Part shown: one piece after another, positions 24,101 to 34,649 of the stretch
Layout: the number at the start of each line of letters is the position of its first letter
Numbering within the stretch: the stretch's first letter is position 1
Source of the DNA: Eopsaltria australis
Lineage: Eukaryota > Chordata > Aves > Passeriformes > Petroicidae
Direction: 5' to 3'
Length of the DNA stretch: 64,000 nt
NCBI GenBank assembly: GCA_034509425.1
Contig: JAVTVJ010000662.1
Span: 939,501 to 1,003,500 of the forward strand
Program-made: the position numbers and the translations under genes
The notes under the pieces: model-generated
The model's database searches: none
Told to the model about the DNA's origin: nothing
Seen by the model: only the letters and a program-made list of their open reading frames with translations

Positions 24101-27100
24101 CAGACATTCTTCAAGAATGCTGAGGTTCAGGGTCAGAGTATGTATGTACTTTCCCACATTTGTGCTGCTCTGTGCAGAGAATCACCTTCAGTCAACTTCA
24201 CTTGCTGGTGAACTTGGTTATTCTGTGGTCCAGAGCTCACCAACTTGGCCATAGTCATATGAATGTCAATGTGAAGCCATGTGATGGAATTCCTGTTCTT
24301 TATTTGACCCTTTGGTGAAAAATAAACAGTTACAGGAGAAGAAGAATGCTTTGAAATATGGTTGCAGTGGACTCTGTAGTCTTAGAGTTGAGAAATGTGA
24401 GAATTAGAGTATCTGCACAGCTGAAATGATTCAGAATAGCGTAGTGAGGCATTGCCAAGGCTCTGGTCTGAATGTGGGAGGTGGGAATGCTGGGCAGCTA
24501 TGTTTGCTGCTGTCACATGATGCTGATCCACCGAGTTGCAGGGGGCTGTGTGTTTCAAGCTCTCAAGTATTTTATGACATTACAAAGTGGCTGAATAATT
24601 AGGTTATCTTTCTGCCAGGTTGAAAAATAGAATGAAAATCAACATACACAGTAGATACTCTAGATTTTGCATTTAATGGTCTTGATTACGTACAATTTTC
24701 CTTAATGCATTTTCATATGAACTATTAAAAAAGGCAAAATTGTCTATACGTGACATACCTGATTCCTTCCTTGGTTCAAGACTTAGTGGGATTAGTGTCA
24801 CATATCAAGTTTTTACTTCTAATTTGGGAGGGAAAAATAAAATCTCCTGCTTTTACTCAAAGTAGACCTCATGTTTATAACAGCTATTAAGCTGAACTAG
24901 GTTAACGAAGAATGTAGATAAATTTCTGTGTATTTGAGAAGATTTCAAAAGTTAGCTAAACATGGCAATATATTCTGTTTTCCAAGTCTTTGTCAAATTT
25001 TCCTGTTTGCAGAATAAAATTTCAGTAATTGGTACTAGTGCATATATTTTTAAATATCTAAAATATATTTGTTGGTAGATTACACAAGTCTGTGCCTGCA
25101 AGTTTCCACAATTCTGCTCAAGAAAAACTGTGTTCTGTTTTAAATGTCATGGGCCTTAAGGCTGATTCTCGCATGTATTTCTGCTGTTAGAGAAACAAGT
25201 ATAGTAGAGATGATCTTTCCAGGCACTTTAAAATATGATAGGCTTTTACCATGATGAGGATATAGAGATACGGAGAACTCTGCTTTTAAACAGTATTTTG
25301 AACATTCCTTGTCAGAAGCTCTAAATGGCTAGTGATTATTCTAGTTTCAGTTTAAGTCTTGTCTGTATCAAGTAATATCATATACTCTCCTGTTGAAAAA
25401 GGAGAAACTAGAAATATGGCAGTTTTATGAGATAATTGCATTGATAATCATTTAGAGAAATCAAATCAGAAGTCATCTAAGCTGCACCTGATTCATCTTT
25501 GTAGTTTCAAGTCTTTCAGATCAACATGCTAAAAATAATTTAAGAATGAATTCCTCAGGGCATGGTTAGCAGAAGTCCTGAAGCTGTGTAATACCTTGTA
25601 TTTTTATTTGGAAAAATGATCACCTCTAGCCTTTCCCTCAAGCATCAATATTAAAGCTGTGTTACTTTTTTCTTTTAATATTCTCATCTCTCTGTGTGAA
25701 CAAAATAACTTACAATAAACTCTTACTGTCTTGATGGTTAGGAAAAGTAGTGGTGTAAAGAGTAGCTGATTGTGAAATTATTATTGCTGTGCTTCAGAGA
25801 ACTAGTTTGTCTTTTGACAGTCAGTAAATATGTAGAAAGATTAAAGGGAAGATGTGAGTTAGCTTTTATGACCAGAGTGCCTTTTTTTCACTTATGGTTT
25901 CCGAAGATTGTACAGTTCAGCCCTTGTTGCTTTCAAATACAGGTATGTCCTGATTCAGCATTAAAGAAGCAGTTACCATCACATTTATGATACACAAATG
26001 AAATGCTGTACTTGCTCACATAGTAAGGGGCATGGAGTTCTTAATTTTACTAGATTACTCTCTCAAATAATAGGACAGACATTACTGTATGTTTTATTTG
26101 GTTGCCAGTTTTTATTCTAAACTAAAAGTATGATGCATTCTAAAGTAAAAGAAATCTGCCTGTAACTGTCCACTGAAAACTAGATCGTTTGAAGAGAATC
26201 CTTTTAGAAAACTGTTAAACACAGCATTTATTGCATGAAAAAATTTCTTTTTGAATTTAAATAGCTAACAGAAATAAAAACCTAATGTCAAGGAGCATGT
26301 TCCAAATTTGAAATTCCAGTCTCCATAAAGGTACAGCCTTTATGGTGTCCGTGTTATGCTTTATTTTACTGTACACTGCTATCTGAAAAAAAGTAATTCA
26401 TAACCAACTAGACAAAAGAAATCTACTTATCTAACAAATACTTCTGTGGTTCTGTGGCCCTTGAGGACTTCCATGCAGTCTACCAGTAGCAAATATACAA
26501 TGTTACTTAACCAGTTCTCTACTTAGGAAGAAAAGACTACAAAATCTGTTTTGTGGCACACTGTAATGCACAGTCCCTGCATCATAATTTTTTAGTATAA
26601 TTTGCTTTAGTGTTGGCAACCTTATCAGTAGCAAGAAGTACTTTTTTAATCTTGCAGTTTAAAAAGTTCCAAACTCTTAATTAGATTAGGATAAAAAAGG
26701 GGGGAAATATCACATTAATTTGTAGTCAGTTAGAAAGCAGAACCCCCAAATGGTTAACTTATGAACAAATATTGCAGAATAGGAATGAAGGGATAAAATG
26801 TATTCTAGAGTTGATATGTGTTATATAAAAAGTTACAGTAAATACTTTGCTATATTCTCAGTATTTCACTGAGAAACTTTTGAATGAGATGAATCAAAAC
26901 TGAATTGTTCCAAGTCGCATGTGTAATAAGTTTCAAATTATTTTAATATGCAAAATCATAGTCTAATATGTTATCACAGACTGTTGAGCTGTAGCAGATA
27001 ATTACTGCTGCGTAAATTCAGCACAATCATAGTATGCTTCAACAGATGATAAATAATAACTGGGTTTGTTATGAATTACATATCATTAGAGCATTCATTG

Positions 27101-30100
27101 AATCATGGAATGGTTTAGATTGGAAGAGGCTTTAAGTATTACCTCTTTCTAACTTCCCTGCCATGGACAGGGACATCTTTCACTAGACCAGTTTGCTCAG
27201 AGACTCATCCAACCAGGCCTTGAGCACTTCCAGAGATGGGCCATCTGCAACTTCTCTGAGCAACCTCTTCCAGTGCCTCACCACCTTCACAGTAAAGAAT
27301 TTCTTCCTAACATCTTGTCTTAAGCTTGCCTTTTTTAGTTTAAAGCCATTCCACCTGATCCTATCACTGCATGTTCTTGTGAAAAGTCCCTCTCCAGCTC
27401 TCTTGTAGGCCCCTTTTACATACTGGAAGGTGCTGTGAGATCTCCCCCAGAGCCTTCTCTCCAGATTGAACAACCCCAGGTCTCTCAGTCTGTCCTCTTA
27501 GGAGAGGTGCTCCATCCCTCTGATGATCTTGGTGGCCTCCTCTGGACTCTCTCCAGCAGGTCCATGTCCTTCCTGTGCTGGGACCCCAGAGCTGATGCAG
27601 CACTGCAGGTGGGGTCTCAGCAGAGCAGAGCAGAGGGGCAGAATCCCCTCCCTGGCCCTGCTGCCCACACTGCTCTGGATGCAGCCCAGGACACGTTTGG
27701 CTCTCTGGGCTGTGAGTGCCCATGGCTGGGTCATGTCCAGCCTCTCACCCCCCAGCACCCCCAAGTCCTTCCGGGCAGGGCTGCTCTCAGTGACTTCTCC
27801 CAGTCTGTAATCATGTCTGGGATTGTCCTGACCCAAGTGCAGCACCTTGCACTTGGCCTTGTTAAACTTTCATGAGATCCTCATGGGCCCACTGCACACA
27901 TTTGTCCGTGTGCCTCTGATGGCATCCTGTCCTGTTGTGTCAACTGCACTGCTCAGCTTCGTGTCATCTGCAGACTCTCTGATGATGTGCTCCTTTCAGA
28001 GATTCAGGGCATTCAGAGAATTCAGCGCTTGGGGATTTTAAATTTTTTTTCCTTGTTACTGGTTTGTTTGTTTGTTTTGTCTTGGGTTTTTTTGTTCTCG
28101 TGAGGGCGTTGTTTTGTTTTGTTAGTTGGTTGTTTTAGTTTAGTTTTGGTTTGGGGAAAGTTAGAAAGAAAGTTTGAAAACCAAAATGTAATTGGCTACT
28201 TAAGACACTTTTAGGAAGCAATTATATGCTTGACCCTACTTAGTAGAGACAGCCTAACTCTAGATTTTTTTAACTGTTTTCATGTTTGTGTTTGATCTTG
28301 CAGAGCCCTTTGATGGGACAAATACTGCTAGAGCTGTACATGAGAAACAGAAGTTTGATATGATCAGAAGTGAATTTGCACAGGTAAAAAGCACATCTCA
28401 TGTAATTTTTCTGGTCACTTTGTTTTTCAGGATAGTTATACTATCTTGAAAATGCTAGTCATTAAACCTGCTTGTTTCTGATGTTTTATACTTTGTACTA
28501 TAAGTAATAAAAATGTATGTTCTTAAAAAATGTGGAAAATCATTTCGTAAGAGTATTCATTAATGTCTGCCATTAAACTTCAGGTTTACACTGAAATGGG
28601 TACTTGAAATAGTAAAAAGTATAATTTCTTATGTGTGTAAAAATGGTTAATAGCTTTGAAATTACAACTTCGTTTTCATTCATTATTTATTCCTACATGA
28701 ATTTGACTGGTGATTGATAATGTTTTATCCTTCTTACTATCCCTTTTTAAAATAAATATCACCACCAAAAGAATGGGGGTTTTTCTGATTTTTGGTAACT
28801 TTCTTAGATGAGTTCTATTCTTTAGGGAGATCACACTCATAATTTTAGAACACAAGTAGTTCAAACAGGAACTTTCACTGCCCCAGTCAGGGGAGGAAAA
28901 GACACTTTGAAACAAGGAGAAATTCAGACCTTGGTTAAACATCCTTTTCCTGAAAGTCTTTGCTACCAGTTCTCTTTTATGTTTGTCTCCTATCACAGGC
29001 ATTGCATTGGAATTGTAACTCAAATTCTAGTTTTCTGGGATCTCTGACTATTTGTTGTGTAGTTATGACTAGGGGTTAGTGCCTAGAACTGGCTCCCAGC
29101 TTTAACCAGTTAAGACTCCTCTATAAAGCTGTCCTTGGAGGTTCACGTTTACTCCAGTTACTCAAATATTAAAGTGCCTTGAAGGCTTCTCCAGCAAAAA
29201 GTAATTCAATACCAGATACTTGTAAAAGAGCAAATGCTGTAAGAGACACCTTAGTCAGAAAAGGATAACATTTTAATTCTTTTCAGAAATGTTCATCAGT
29301 TTTTCTTTTATTTAACCATGTCAGCGTACAAAACACTGAATCGTTCACATGCTTGTACATGAAATGGTCAATTTTGTGAATCTGCTGAAGTGACATTTAT
29401 GAAGTGGTTTGGCCTCTCATGGTACCGTGAAACCAGAGTGAAATTCTCTTTTCAGAGTTATCAGTTAGCAATATTTGTTTAAAACCTCTGTGGTTTTCTG
29501 GAAAATGTAAAAGCAGATGTTTGATCCTAACTGTCTGGAAGCAATATACTAGAGTGATACAGCCCTGGAAAAATGTCCTTTTTACCAGATACCATAAGAA
29601 TGACAGTTGTTCTAAAAGTACTTTTTCATATCCTGCACTATTTTTTAAAGAAGCTTAAGCAATCTTTTTTGTCCTTGAGAGAATTGTTCTTGTGGCTTTC
29701 ATTGCACATTGGAGTGTAAATTACTTCTGTATAAACAGGAGGGTCACTGCAGTTCTTTGCAGGCTCATAGCCTAACAAGATGCCTTGAAATTCACGCTAG
29801 AACATAGAAGAGAGTTGCAATAACCTATTTTAGAGACACAGCTAAGTTCTGGAAATGACAGTGCATAACGTCATTTTTCAGGGACTTTGACATGTGTGAA
29901 TTTGAGACAATTATTTTGCAGTTAGAATACCAGTGTAATGCTGAAAAATTGTTAACGTCTCTGTCTCCAAAAATCCAGTCTGTTCTTGAAAGGCTTTACC
30001 TTCCTCATTAGTTCATTGCATTTTGTGTACTTTTTGGGTTTTGCTTTCCTTAAAAAATCCCAATAACAAATGAACCAAAAAAACCCTCAACCCACAAACT

Positions 30101-30310
30101 TTCTTTTCAAGAAGGGGAAAAATAACAACCTTAATTTTGTGGAACTGTGATGCTTATTGCTTATAATGGTATTTAAGTTTTAATGGCAAAGATGATATAG
30201 TCTTTTTCTAAAAACCTTGTGGTTTTTTTCCTCAGGCTTGGCGGTTATTACGAGACAAGAAAGACCTGAACTGTATATTACCTTTAAAATCAACCAAACA
30301 GAATAGATAA
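3048..30310 (+). CDS. TENT2: TENT2 (PAPD4/GLD2) cytoplasmic poly(A) polymerase, 3' part of the gene
   Basis: Spliced coding sequence, join of 3048-3124, 6324-6452, 8609-8652, 14526-14662, 22996-23087, 28304-28383 and 30236-30310. TENT2 is a non-canonical nucleotidyltransferase that lengthens poly(A) tails of cytoplasmic mRNAs and can mono-adenylate microRNAs; it lacks its own RNA-binding domain and relies on partners such as CPEB. The window encodes about 210 C-terminal residues, roughly the last 43% of the 484-residue human protein (length from memory). Visible are the third catalytic carboxylate region (VDFDLNVNN), the helical central domain ([13 protein letters not shown]), the PAP-associated signature ([16 protein letters not shown]) and a conserved tail ([17 protein letters not shown]). 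Every junction is GT-AG and the codon phases agree across all seven exons. The exons with the GS...DGD catalytic motif lie upstream of the window. Identification rests on recognising conserved peptides. Confidence 0.96.
3125..6323 (+). other. TENT2: TENT2 intron
   Basis: AT-rich intron with GTAAGT donor and TTGCAG acceptor. It contains a perfect 11-bp inverted repeat at 5473-5499 with a 5-nt spacer. I saw no gene, transposon or RNA gene in it. Confidence 0.8.
6324..6452 (+). CDS. TENT2: TENT2 coding exon, central domain
   Basis: 129 nt. Two bases finish the codon begun in the previous exon, 42 codons follow, and one base is carried on. It encodes [19 protein letters not shown] followed by [20 protein letters not shown] and YLQ. 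KKWA and the GTLSSYSL helix are hallmarks of GLD2-type poly(A) polymerases. Donor GTAAGT. Confidence 0.97.
6453..8608 (+). other. TENT2: TENT2 intron
   Basis: AT-rich intron ending in a T-rich tract and TATAG. It contains an 18-bp perfect palindrome at 6756-6773 centred on an E-box CAGCTG. No transposon was recognised. Confidence 0.8.
8609..8652 (+). CDS. TENT2: TENT2 small coding exon
   Basis: Only 44 nt. Two bases complete the threonine codon begun at 6452, then 14 codons encode [14 protein letters not shown], which matches the human segment [15 protein letters not shown]. The exon ends in phase 0 at a GTAAGT donor. Confidence 0.95.
8653..14525 (+). other. TENT2: TENT2 intron
   Basis: Intron of 5.9 kb with GTAAGT donor and a TTGACAG acceptor. 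It contains an 18-bp palindrome at 12171-12188 and a 10-bp inverted repeat at 14281-14303. The stretch 10480-11280 is less AT-rich than its surroundings and has a 117-codon antisense frame with no recognised homology; it may be an old unrecognised repeat. Confidence 0.75.
14526..14662 (+). CDS. TENT2: TENT2 coding exon, PAP-associated domain
   Basis: 137 nt, 45 codons plus two bases. It encodes [20 protein letters not shown], then [18 protein letters not shown] and [24 protein letters not shown] is the core of the PAP/25A-associated domain, which helps recognise the nucleotide. Phase 0 at the start matches the end of the preceding exon. Confidence 0.97.
16801..17455 (-). mobile_element. CR1 LINE fragment, antisense to TENT2
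   Basis: The + strand begins with reverse-complemented copies of the short ATTCTATG-like 3'-terminal CR1 repeat (CATAGAATCACAGAGTCATA), followed by typical avian CR1 3' sequence read backwards, such as CCCCAAACACC-like segments and TTCCCCTCAAGG. It is truncated at the element's 5' end near 17455, as usual for CR1. A short minus-strand open frame at 17219-17461 is a decayed piece of the element's coding region. Boundaries are good to about 10-20 bp. Confidence 0.88.
18401..18993 (-). mobile_element. Solo LTR-like element of an endogenous retrovirus, antisense
   Basis: A sharply bounded, CpG- and GC-rich block of about 593 bp inside AT-rich intron. It starts TG and ends CA on the + strand. On the minus strand it reads as an LTR: ATTGG (inverted CCAAT) motifs in the upstream part, a GC-rich promoter-like zone, then an AATAAA poly(A) signal (complement at 18607-18612) followed by a GC-rich R/U5-like end. 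The tetranucleotide TGTA occurs at the left boundary (18401-18404) and just after the right boundary (18994-18997), so it may be the target duplication, in which case the LTR spans 18405-18993. No gag, pol or env remnants are adjacent. Confidence 0.72.
20164..20440. repeat. Pyrimidine minisatellite with 18-bp period
   Basis: On the + strand, about eight copies of an 18-bp unit CTTTCTGTCTGTCTCTCT are flanked on both sides by a 14-bp variant lacking one TGTC step (CTTTCTGTCTCTCT). They are followed by CCTT/CCTG/CCCT runs up to about 20440. Because 18 is a multiple of 3, all six frames look open here; none is a gene. Confidence 0.97.
21308..22225 (-). mobile_element. CR1 LINE fragment with reverse transcriptase remnant, antisense
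   Basis: About 0.9 kb of CR1 in reverse orientation. The minus-strand frame at 21512-21922 encodes a recognisable piece of CR1 ORF2 reverse transcriptase: [20 protein letters not shown] followed by [20 protein letters not shown]. The catalytic FADD box reads FADG here, so a catalytic aspartate is lost, and the frame is truncated. The 3' terminal repeat unit of CR1 is at the + strand left end (ACAGAATCATCAAGATTAGA). Confidence 0.92.
22996..23087 (+). CDS. TENT2: TENT2 coding exon
   Basis: 92 nt. One base completes the aspartate codon begun at 14661-14662, 30 codons follow, and one base is carried on. It encodes [20 protein letters not shown] and then [10 protein letters not shown]. The SVREAKAI and [10 protein letters not shown] segments are near-identical to the human protein. 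Donor is GTAAAA, acceptor TCTAG. Confidence 0.96.
27097..28000 (-). mobile_element. CR1 LINE fragment, antisense to TENT2
   Basis: About 0.9 kb of CR1 3' region in reverse orientation. The left end carries the terminal repeat complement (GAATCATGGAATGGTTTAGA), followed by the characteristic AGGCCTTGAGCACTTCCAGA and TCTCTCCAGCAGGTCCATGT segments. Several short frames on both strands are debris of the element. It reads like a different CR1 subfamily from the two elements upstream. The right boundary is uncertain by some tens of bases. Confidence 0.9.
28055..28160. repeat. GTTT-rich low-complexity tract
   Basis: Runs of GTTT/GTTTT units (TTTGTTTGTTTGTTTTG and later TTTTGTTTTG) form a T/G-rich low-complexity stretch about 150 nt before the next exon and directly after the CR1 fragment. 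Confidence 0.7.
28304..28383 (+). CDS. TENT2: TENT2 coding exon
   Basis: 80 nt. Two bases complete the glutamate codon begun at 23087, then 26 codons encode [20 protein letters not shown] and RSEFAQ. It ends in phase 0 at [29 protein letters not shown] matches the human protein almost exactly. Confidence 0.96.
28384..30235 (+). other. TENT2: TENT2 last intron
   Basis: AT-rich intron of 1.85 kb with GTAAAA donor and TTTTTTTCCTCAG acceptor. I saw no gene or transposon. The antisense frame at 28676-29023 (115 codons) has no recognisable homology. Confidence 0.8.
30236..30310 (+). CDS. TENT2: TENT2 terminal coding exon and stop
   Basis: 75 nt of coding sequence: [18 protein letters not shown], then STKQNR and TAA at 30308-30310. 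The DLNCILP segment matches human DLNSILP. The last ten residues differ from the human tail, as is common at this C-terminus. The acceptor is a long T-tract with CTCAG. Confidence 0.95.
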   Translation, partial: AWRLLRDKKDLNCILPLKSTKQNR

Positions 30311-30350
30311 CCAGCTTCTTTCATTTTCCCTTTTTTTTGGATCCTGCTGA

Positions 30351-30356
30351 AATAAA
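30351..30356 (+). terminator. TENT2: Candidate proximal poly(A) signal of TENT2
   Basis: Canonical AATAAA begins 41 nt after the TENT2 stop codon. If used, it gives a very short 3' UTR. A T/G-rich downstream element is not obvious, so longer isoforms ending at a later signal are possible. Confidence 0.45.
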
Positions 30357-31341
30357 GAACAGTGTCAAAATCAGGAGGCACTTACCCGATGGTTTTTATA
30401 ACCTGTTTTTCTCTGTAAACTTCTGTTAAGGAAATGTTTATAAGGATGTGTCATATTTTATTATTAGTATTTGTTAATACAGCGATTCATTCAAAGATAC
30501 ACTTTCTGAAAATGCTTGCATTGTTGACTTCTAGAAGAAACTCACAGCAAACAACAAGAATACATCTATTTTAAGGAAAGTATGGGGATATACTTGTTTC
30601 TTGTGTGATCTGTGTAACCATTAATTCAGACAGATTTAACCATGAAACAGACATTCGAAGTTAAACCATGTGCAAATCTGAGTACATCCTTAAGGCACGG
30701 TGCACTACCAACTTCTTGATGAACAGAGAGCCTGTGCTTTACATCTGCTTAATTGCAGTAAGTGGTTCTGCTCAACTTAGCACTTTCCAGTTTTATTTCA
30801 CTTTTACTTGGAATAGCAAGCAACTGTTTATGAAAATGAAGCTAGATTATGATTGGTAGTACCCTGAATATCAAGAATATAATCTAAACTGGAATTTTCA
30901 AGCAACAGTTGTACTATGAAGAAATTGAAGTAAAAAAGCTGAATTCAATGCACATAAAGGCTTCACATTCACACAGAGTAGGAAGGAAAATTGTTAGTGC
31001 TTCCTTTTACATATTTGAAGTAGTAGTGATGTCTCTTGTGGAGAAAAAGACCAAATCAAAATCAGAACACCTCACACCAGTGCTAAAATAAGCTGGGCTT
31101 CTCGTTTGATTTTGTGTAAGTGTTGATGAATGGTCAGCTACTGTAAATTGAATCTAAGGAAGTAATATGGAAAATTATAGCTCTTCCAAAAAAATAGCAA
31201 ACCTTCTCTTAGACCTCCTATAGCACAATTTGTGTCTCTCATATATTTATTACTGAAGACCAATTTTTAAGACTATTTACCACTGATGTCAAATTCATGC
31301 TTCCATTTTTTTGAGTTAATATTTTATATGGTGTCCAGTGA

Positions 31342-31347
31342 AATAAA
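31342..31347 (+). terminator. TENT2: Candidate distal poly(A) signal of TENT2
   Basis: AATAAA in GTGAAATAAAGTTTATATAT, about 1.0 kb after the stop, with T-rich sequence just downstream (GGTTATTTTTCC). A 3' UTR of about 1 kb would be ordinary for this gene. Which signal is used cannot be decided from sequence. Confidence 0.45.
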
Positions 31348-34300
31348 GTTTATATATGGAAGATACGGGTTATTTTTCCAATTTATGTTATTTTGTACTG
31401 CATATTTAAAATATTTCCTAAAATTAAGTAGAATAGGAAATGCCCCATGAGGTAAGACTCATGTTGCAATTCATCACGATCTATCATGGCTATTCTGCAG
31501 TACATCTGCAAATAGGCAAAAGTTTGATTTATTACATTATCTAACAAGATTGTCAAAACCCTTATAACTGTAAAATAACAAGCATTATCTCTTCTTGTGC
31601 AAATTTCTAAGTTCTAGTTTAGAAGTTCTAGGTACTGTGAACTATATGCCTGATGGGAGATTACTTCCAACACACTTTGTCACGGTCTAGTCTGTGTAGA
31701 ATTTTGCCTTCTTTCAGCAATTGACTTTTCTTCTGCAATTTAAACTATCTTTCAGTTTTAATATGACTCTAGCAGTCCACTGAAATGTTCCTCCTCCATG
31801 CATATATTCACCCTCACTGCCCTTCCTCTATTGGATCATAGACATGGGTGTCAGTGAAAGATTCACTTTGATTCACTTTATGTAAAATTGAAGCACAAGA
31901 TTTTGGGACAGGATGATGTCTGGGTTCAAAGATGCTGTACAAGCTCTATGTAGATTCTGGGAAAAGGGGGTGTTGGCTATATCTTCTTAAAAAAGGTATT
32001 GGCCGTATCTTTGTCTAGAAAATTTAAAACTTTCCCGGCCTAGGATAAATAAGAAGGGACATAAATGTTTAAAGTTGGTAAAAATATATTTTAAGTGAGC
32101 TGAATGTGAGAAACAAAACTTCATAAAAAGCGTAAAACTTTCTTACGGGTTTGCATTGCATCACCTAATGTGTCAGCATTACTTACACCTTAAATTAATG
32201 CTTCATGTTTGAAAACACTTCTTTCTAACTGTTTTTGAAAAATTTAAAAAATGGTGGTATCTGTGAGCTAGTTTGTAAAAATTGCCCTTCCAGTTCAGTG
32301 GTATTTTTAATACAAGTTAAGGTCTGTAACCACACTGGTCTGTGTCTTTCAAAGTAGTCCTTTTGTATTTTTTTCTCACGTTTATGTTCTTCTGATAAGC
32401 CATGTCTATAACCAGAAATTCTAGATGCTAATTTTCTGTTTTTACCAATTTTTTTGGAACAAGCCTGTTCATAGCATATTTGTTAAGTAGTAGGCTGCAA
32501 CTTTTGTTTGAAAACTTCAGATATAATGCCACAAAATAAATGGCTTGGGTAGAGCGGGTAGGAGCTGGACTTTTAACTTCGGATTCAGTTCTGTATAGCC
32601 TGAAGTTGTTAGAGGTTTAATGACCTGGGTTTTCATCGACTCTGGGTAAGTATCCAGAGTGAAAAATTCACTAATGACTATCATAAATTATAGTGTTAGG
32701 GTGAAGTTTTCACCTTTCCTCAGCTTCAAAATGAAAACTTTTACATACTTATCCCTTGGCATACACACTAGCAAGAATATTTTTTCTGAGAGCTCTTTGG
32801 TAAAAGGTATTTGTCACAACTGACCAAGGTTTCAGTGTGTGTGCAAGATGCTCTCTTCTCTGGGATTTGTTACTGCCTTGAAATAAAACTGCTTTAGTTC
32901 AGGTTTAGTTCGTTGGTTTTTTTTCATTATTTTTCTTGACTACTCTTTTTGGCATTGGGTTTTCTTGTCTTTTTTCACCTCATGTATCAGAAACCACTAG
33001 TGTCTTCTCTGGGATTTTAAGAACTCTTCTGTCCTTCAGGAGTACTGTACACAGAGGTGAACAATAGGACCAAACATTGGCAAGAGCTTCACATTTTGTG
33101 ACAGTAACACAGAACTGGCATAGGCTATACACTGTGAAACTTAAAGTTTCTCTTCTAGCTCTTGCTCTTGCTTGTCCTGAAATTTGAATGTGTAAGTGAA
33201 CTCTCAGTACGTTTAGGTGTGTTCACAGTATAAGGTGTTATTTTTTAAAAATCCCTCAGAAAGAAATCAATATAAACCAATTTTAAGAATTACATTGCAG
33301 GGTGACATTGTTATTTGGAAGAAACAATGATAAAAAGATGCAAGATGATTTGTAGAAAACCTGAAGTTAGCATTTGTGAATACATTATATTTGTGAATTC
33401 CAAATACTTGGAACTAGTGCTTTACTTGAATTTGGATTACTGGACTGAATTCACAGTATATTTGATATTAAATTAAATCAGGAATGTCACTCTTGATTTA
33501 TTGTACTGTAATTGCTATGGGCTGTCCTGAATTTTGTAGTTTATTTTTGTTTGCCTTGTTCTCTGTAATCCTTGTGTGTTCAGGTATAAATATTTTCCTT
33601 GATTTTACTGAGTATGATGCTTGTAGGAAGAGCATGAAAGAATATGCTATTTTGGTCCATTTACAGGTCAAATTCATTTGTGAGAAGTACAGATGGGAGT
33701 GTATTAGATCTGGAAATAAGTTGAAGGGTTTATTGTAAAAGAGTGCTTGCCTTTCTCTTGCTGTGCTGAAGACTGAATCAAAACTTGTGCACTATATGTA
33801 TGTTCCATCTATAAGCATTTCTAGAAGACTTGTAATGCTCTTGCCTTCCACATGAAATTTAAGGAAGAGTACTTCATATTCCTTGCATTTTGGTGTGTAC
33901 ACTGTCTATGCTCATGATGAAATGTAGAGTTTAATTTAGTTTAATACCTGTTTCAAATACACTTTTCCAAAAAATTGTCACCTTGTAAATTGTGTATGTC
34001 ACTGTGTGGGTCAAGAGAGCAGAAAGGTGTTACCTACTGTACATACTGTTTTGAAATGTCAGGAGAGCTTTAATTTAGTGTTCAGAGGTAGCTTGTAGTC
34101 AGAAGTACATGGATGGGTGTTTCAATACTCATAGCACAAGGAAGAGCTTGCTGATTGATTTATAACCAGCTATTTATTTGAAGAACAATGAAAAAAAAAA
34201 GCTGGAGGCATTACTGTGTATGCAGTCGTTTATACTTGAGATGTCTTGGAAGTTCTTTACTTAGAACCGGGGTTTGGTGCTTTTCCTTCTCTTCTAATTT

Positions 34301-34649
34301 TTTTTTTAATAAAGTCATTAATTTGACTAGTACAGATTGGAAATATTTCTGTTTTGTCTGTGAAAAGCACTGCATTTTGTGTAAAATGCAGAATAATAAA
34401 GGGTAAATGTGGCTTAACCTAAACTCTGCATGGTAATATAGTTTGTCTTTGCTTTAAACTATAATTGGTTCAAGTCTGCTCAAATAGGAAGTTTTAAATG
34501 TCCTGTGATTTAACACACTGACAAATCGAGGGTTTAAATACATTCCTTGTGCATGGTTAAATACCATAGTACATCTGATACCTCTTACAGTACGATATTA
34601 ATAATTAAATGTGTTTGTCAGAGGCTCATCCACTAGTTATTGTATTTGA

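Larger units (their letters stand above)
23088..28303 (+). other. TENT2: TENT2 intron
   Basis: 5.2 kb intron. A CR1 fragment in reverse orientation occupies about 27097-28000, followed by a GTTT-rich low-complexity tract (about 28055-28160). The stretch 23520-24250 is somewhat more GC-rich and has overlapping short open frames, but I recognised nothing in it. The rest is AT-rich. Confidence 0.8.

Noticed and set aside
27364..27875. Open frames up to 146 codons on both strands
   Set aside because: Debris of a decayed CR1 3' region, not an intact gene.
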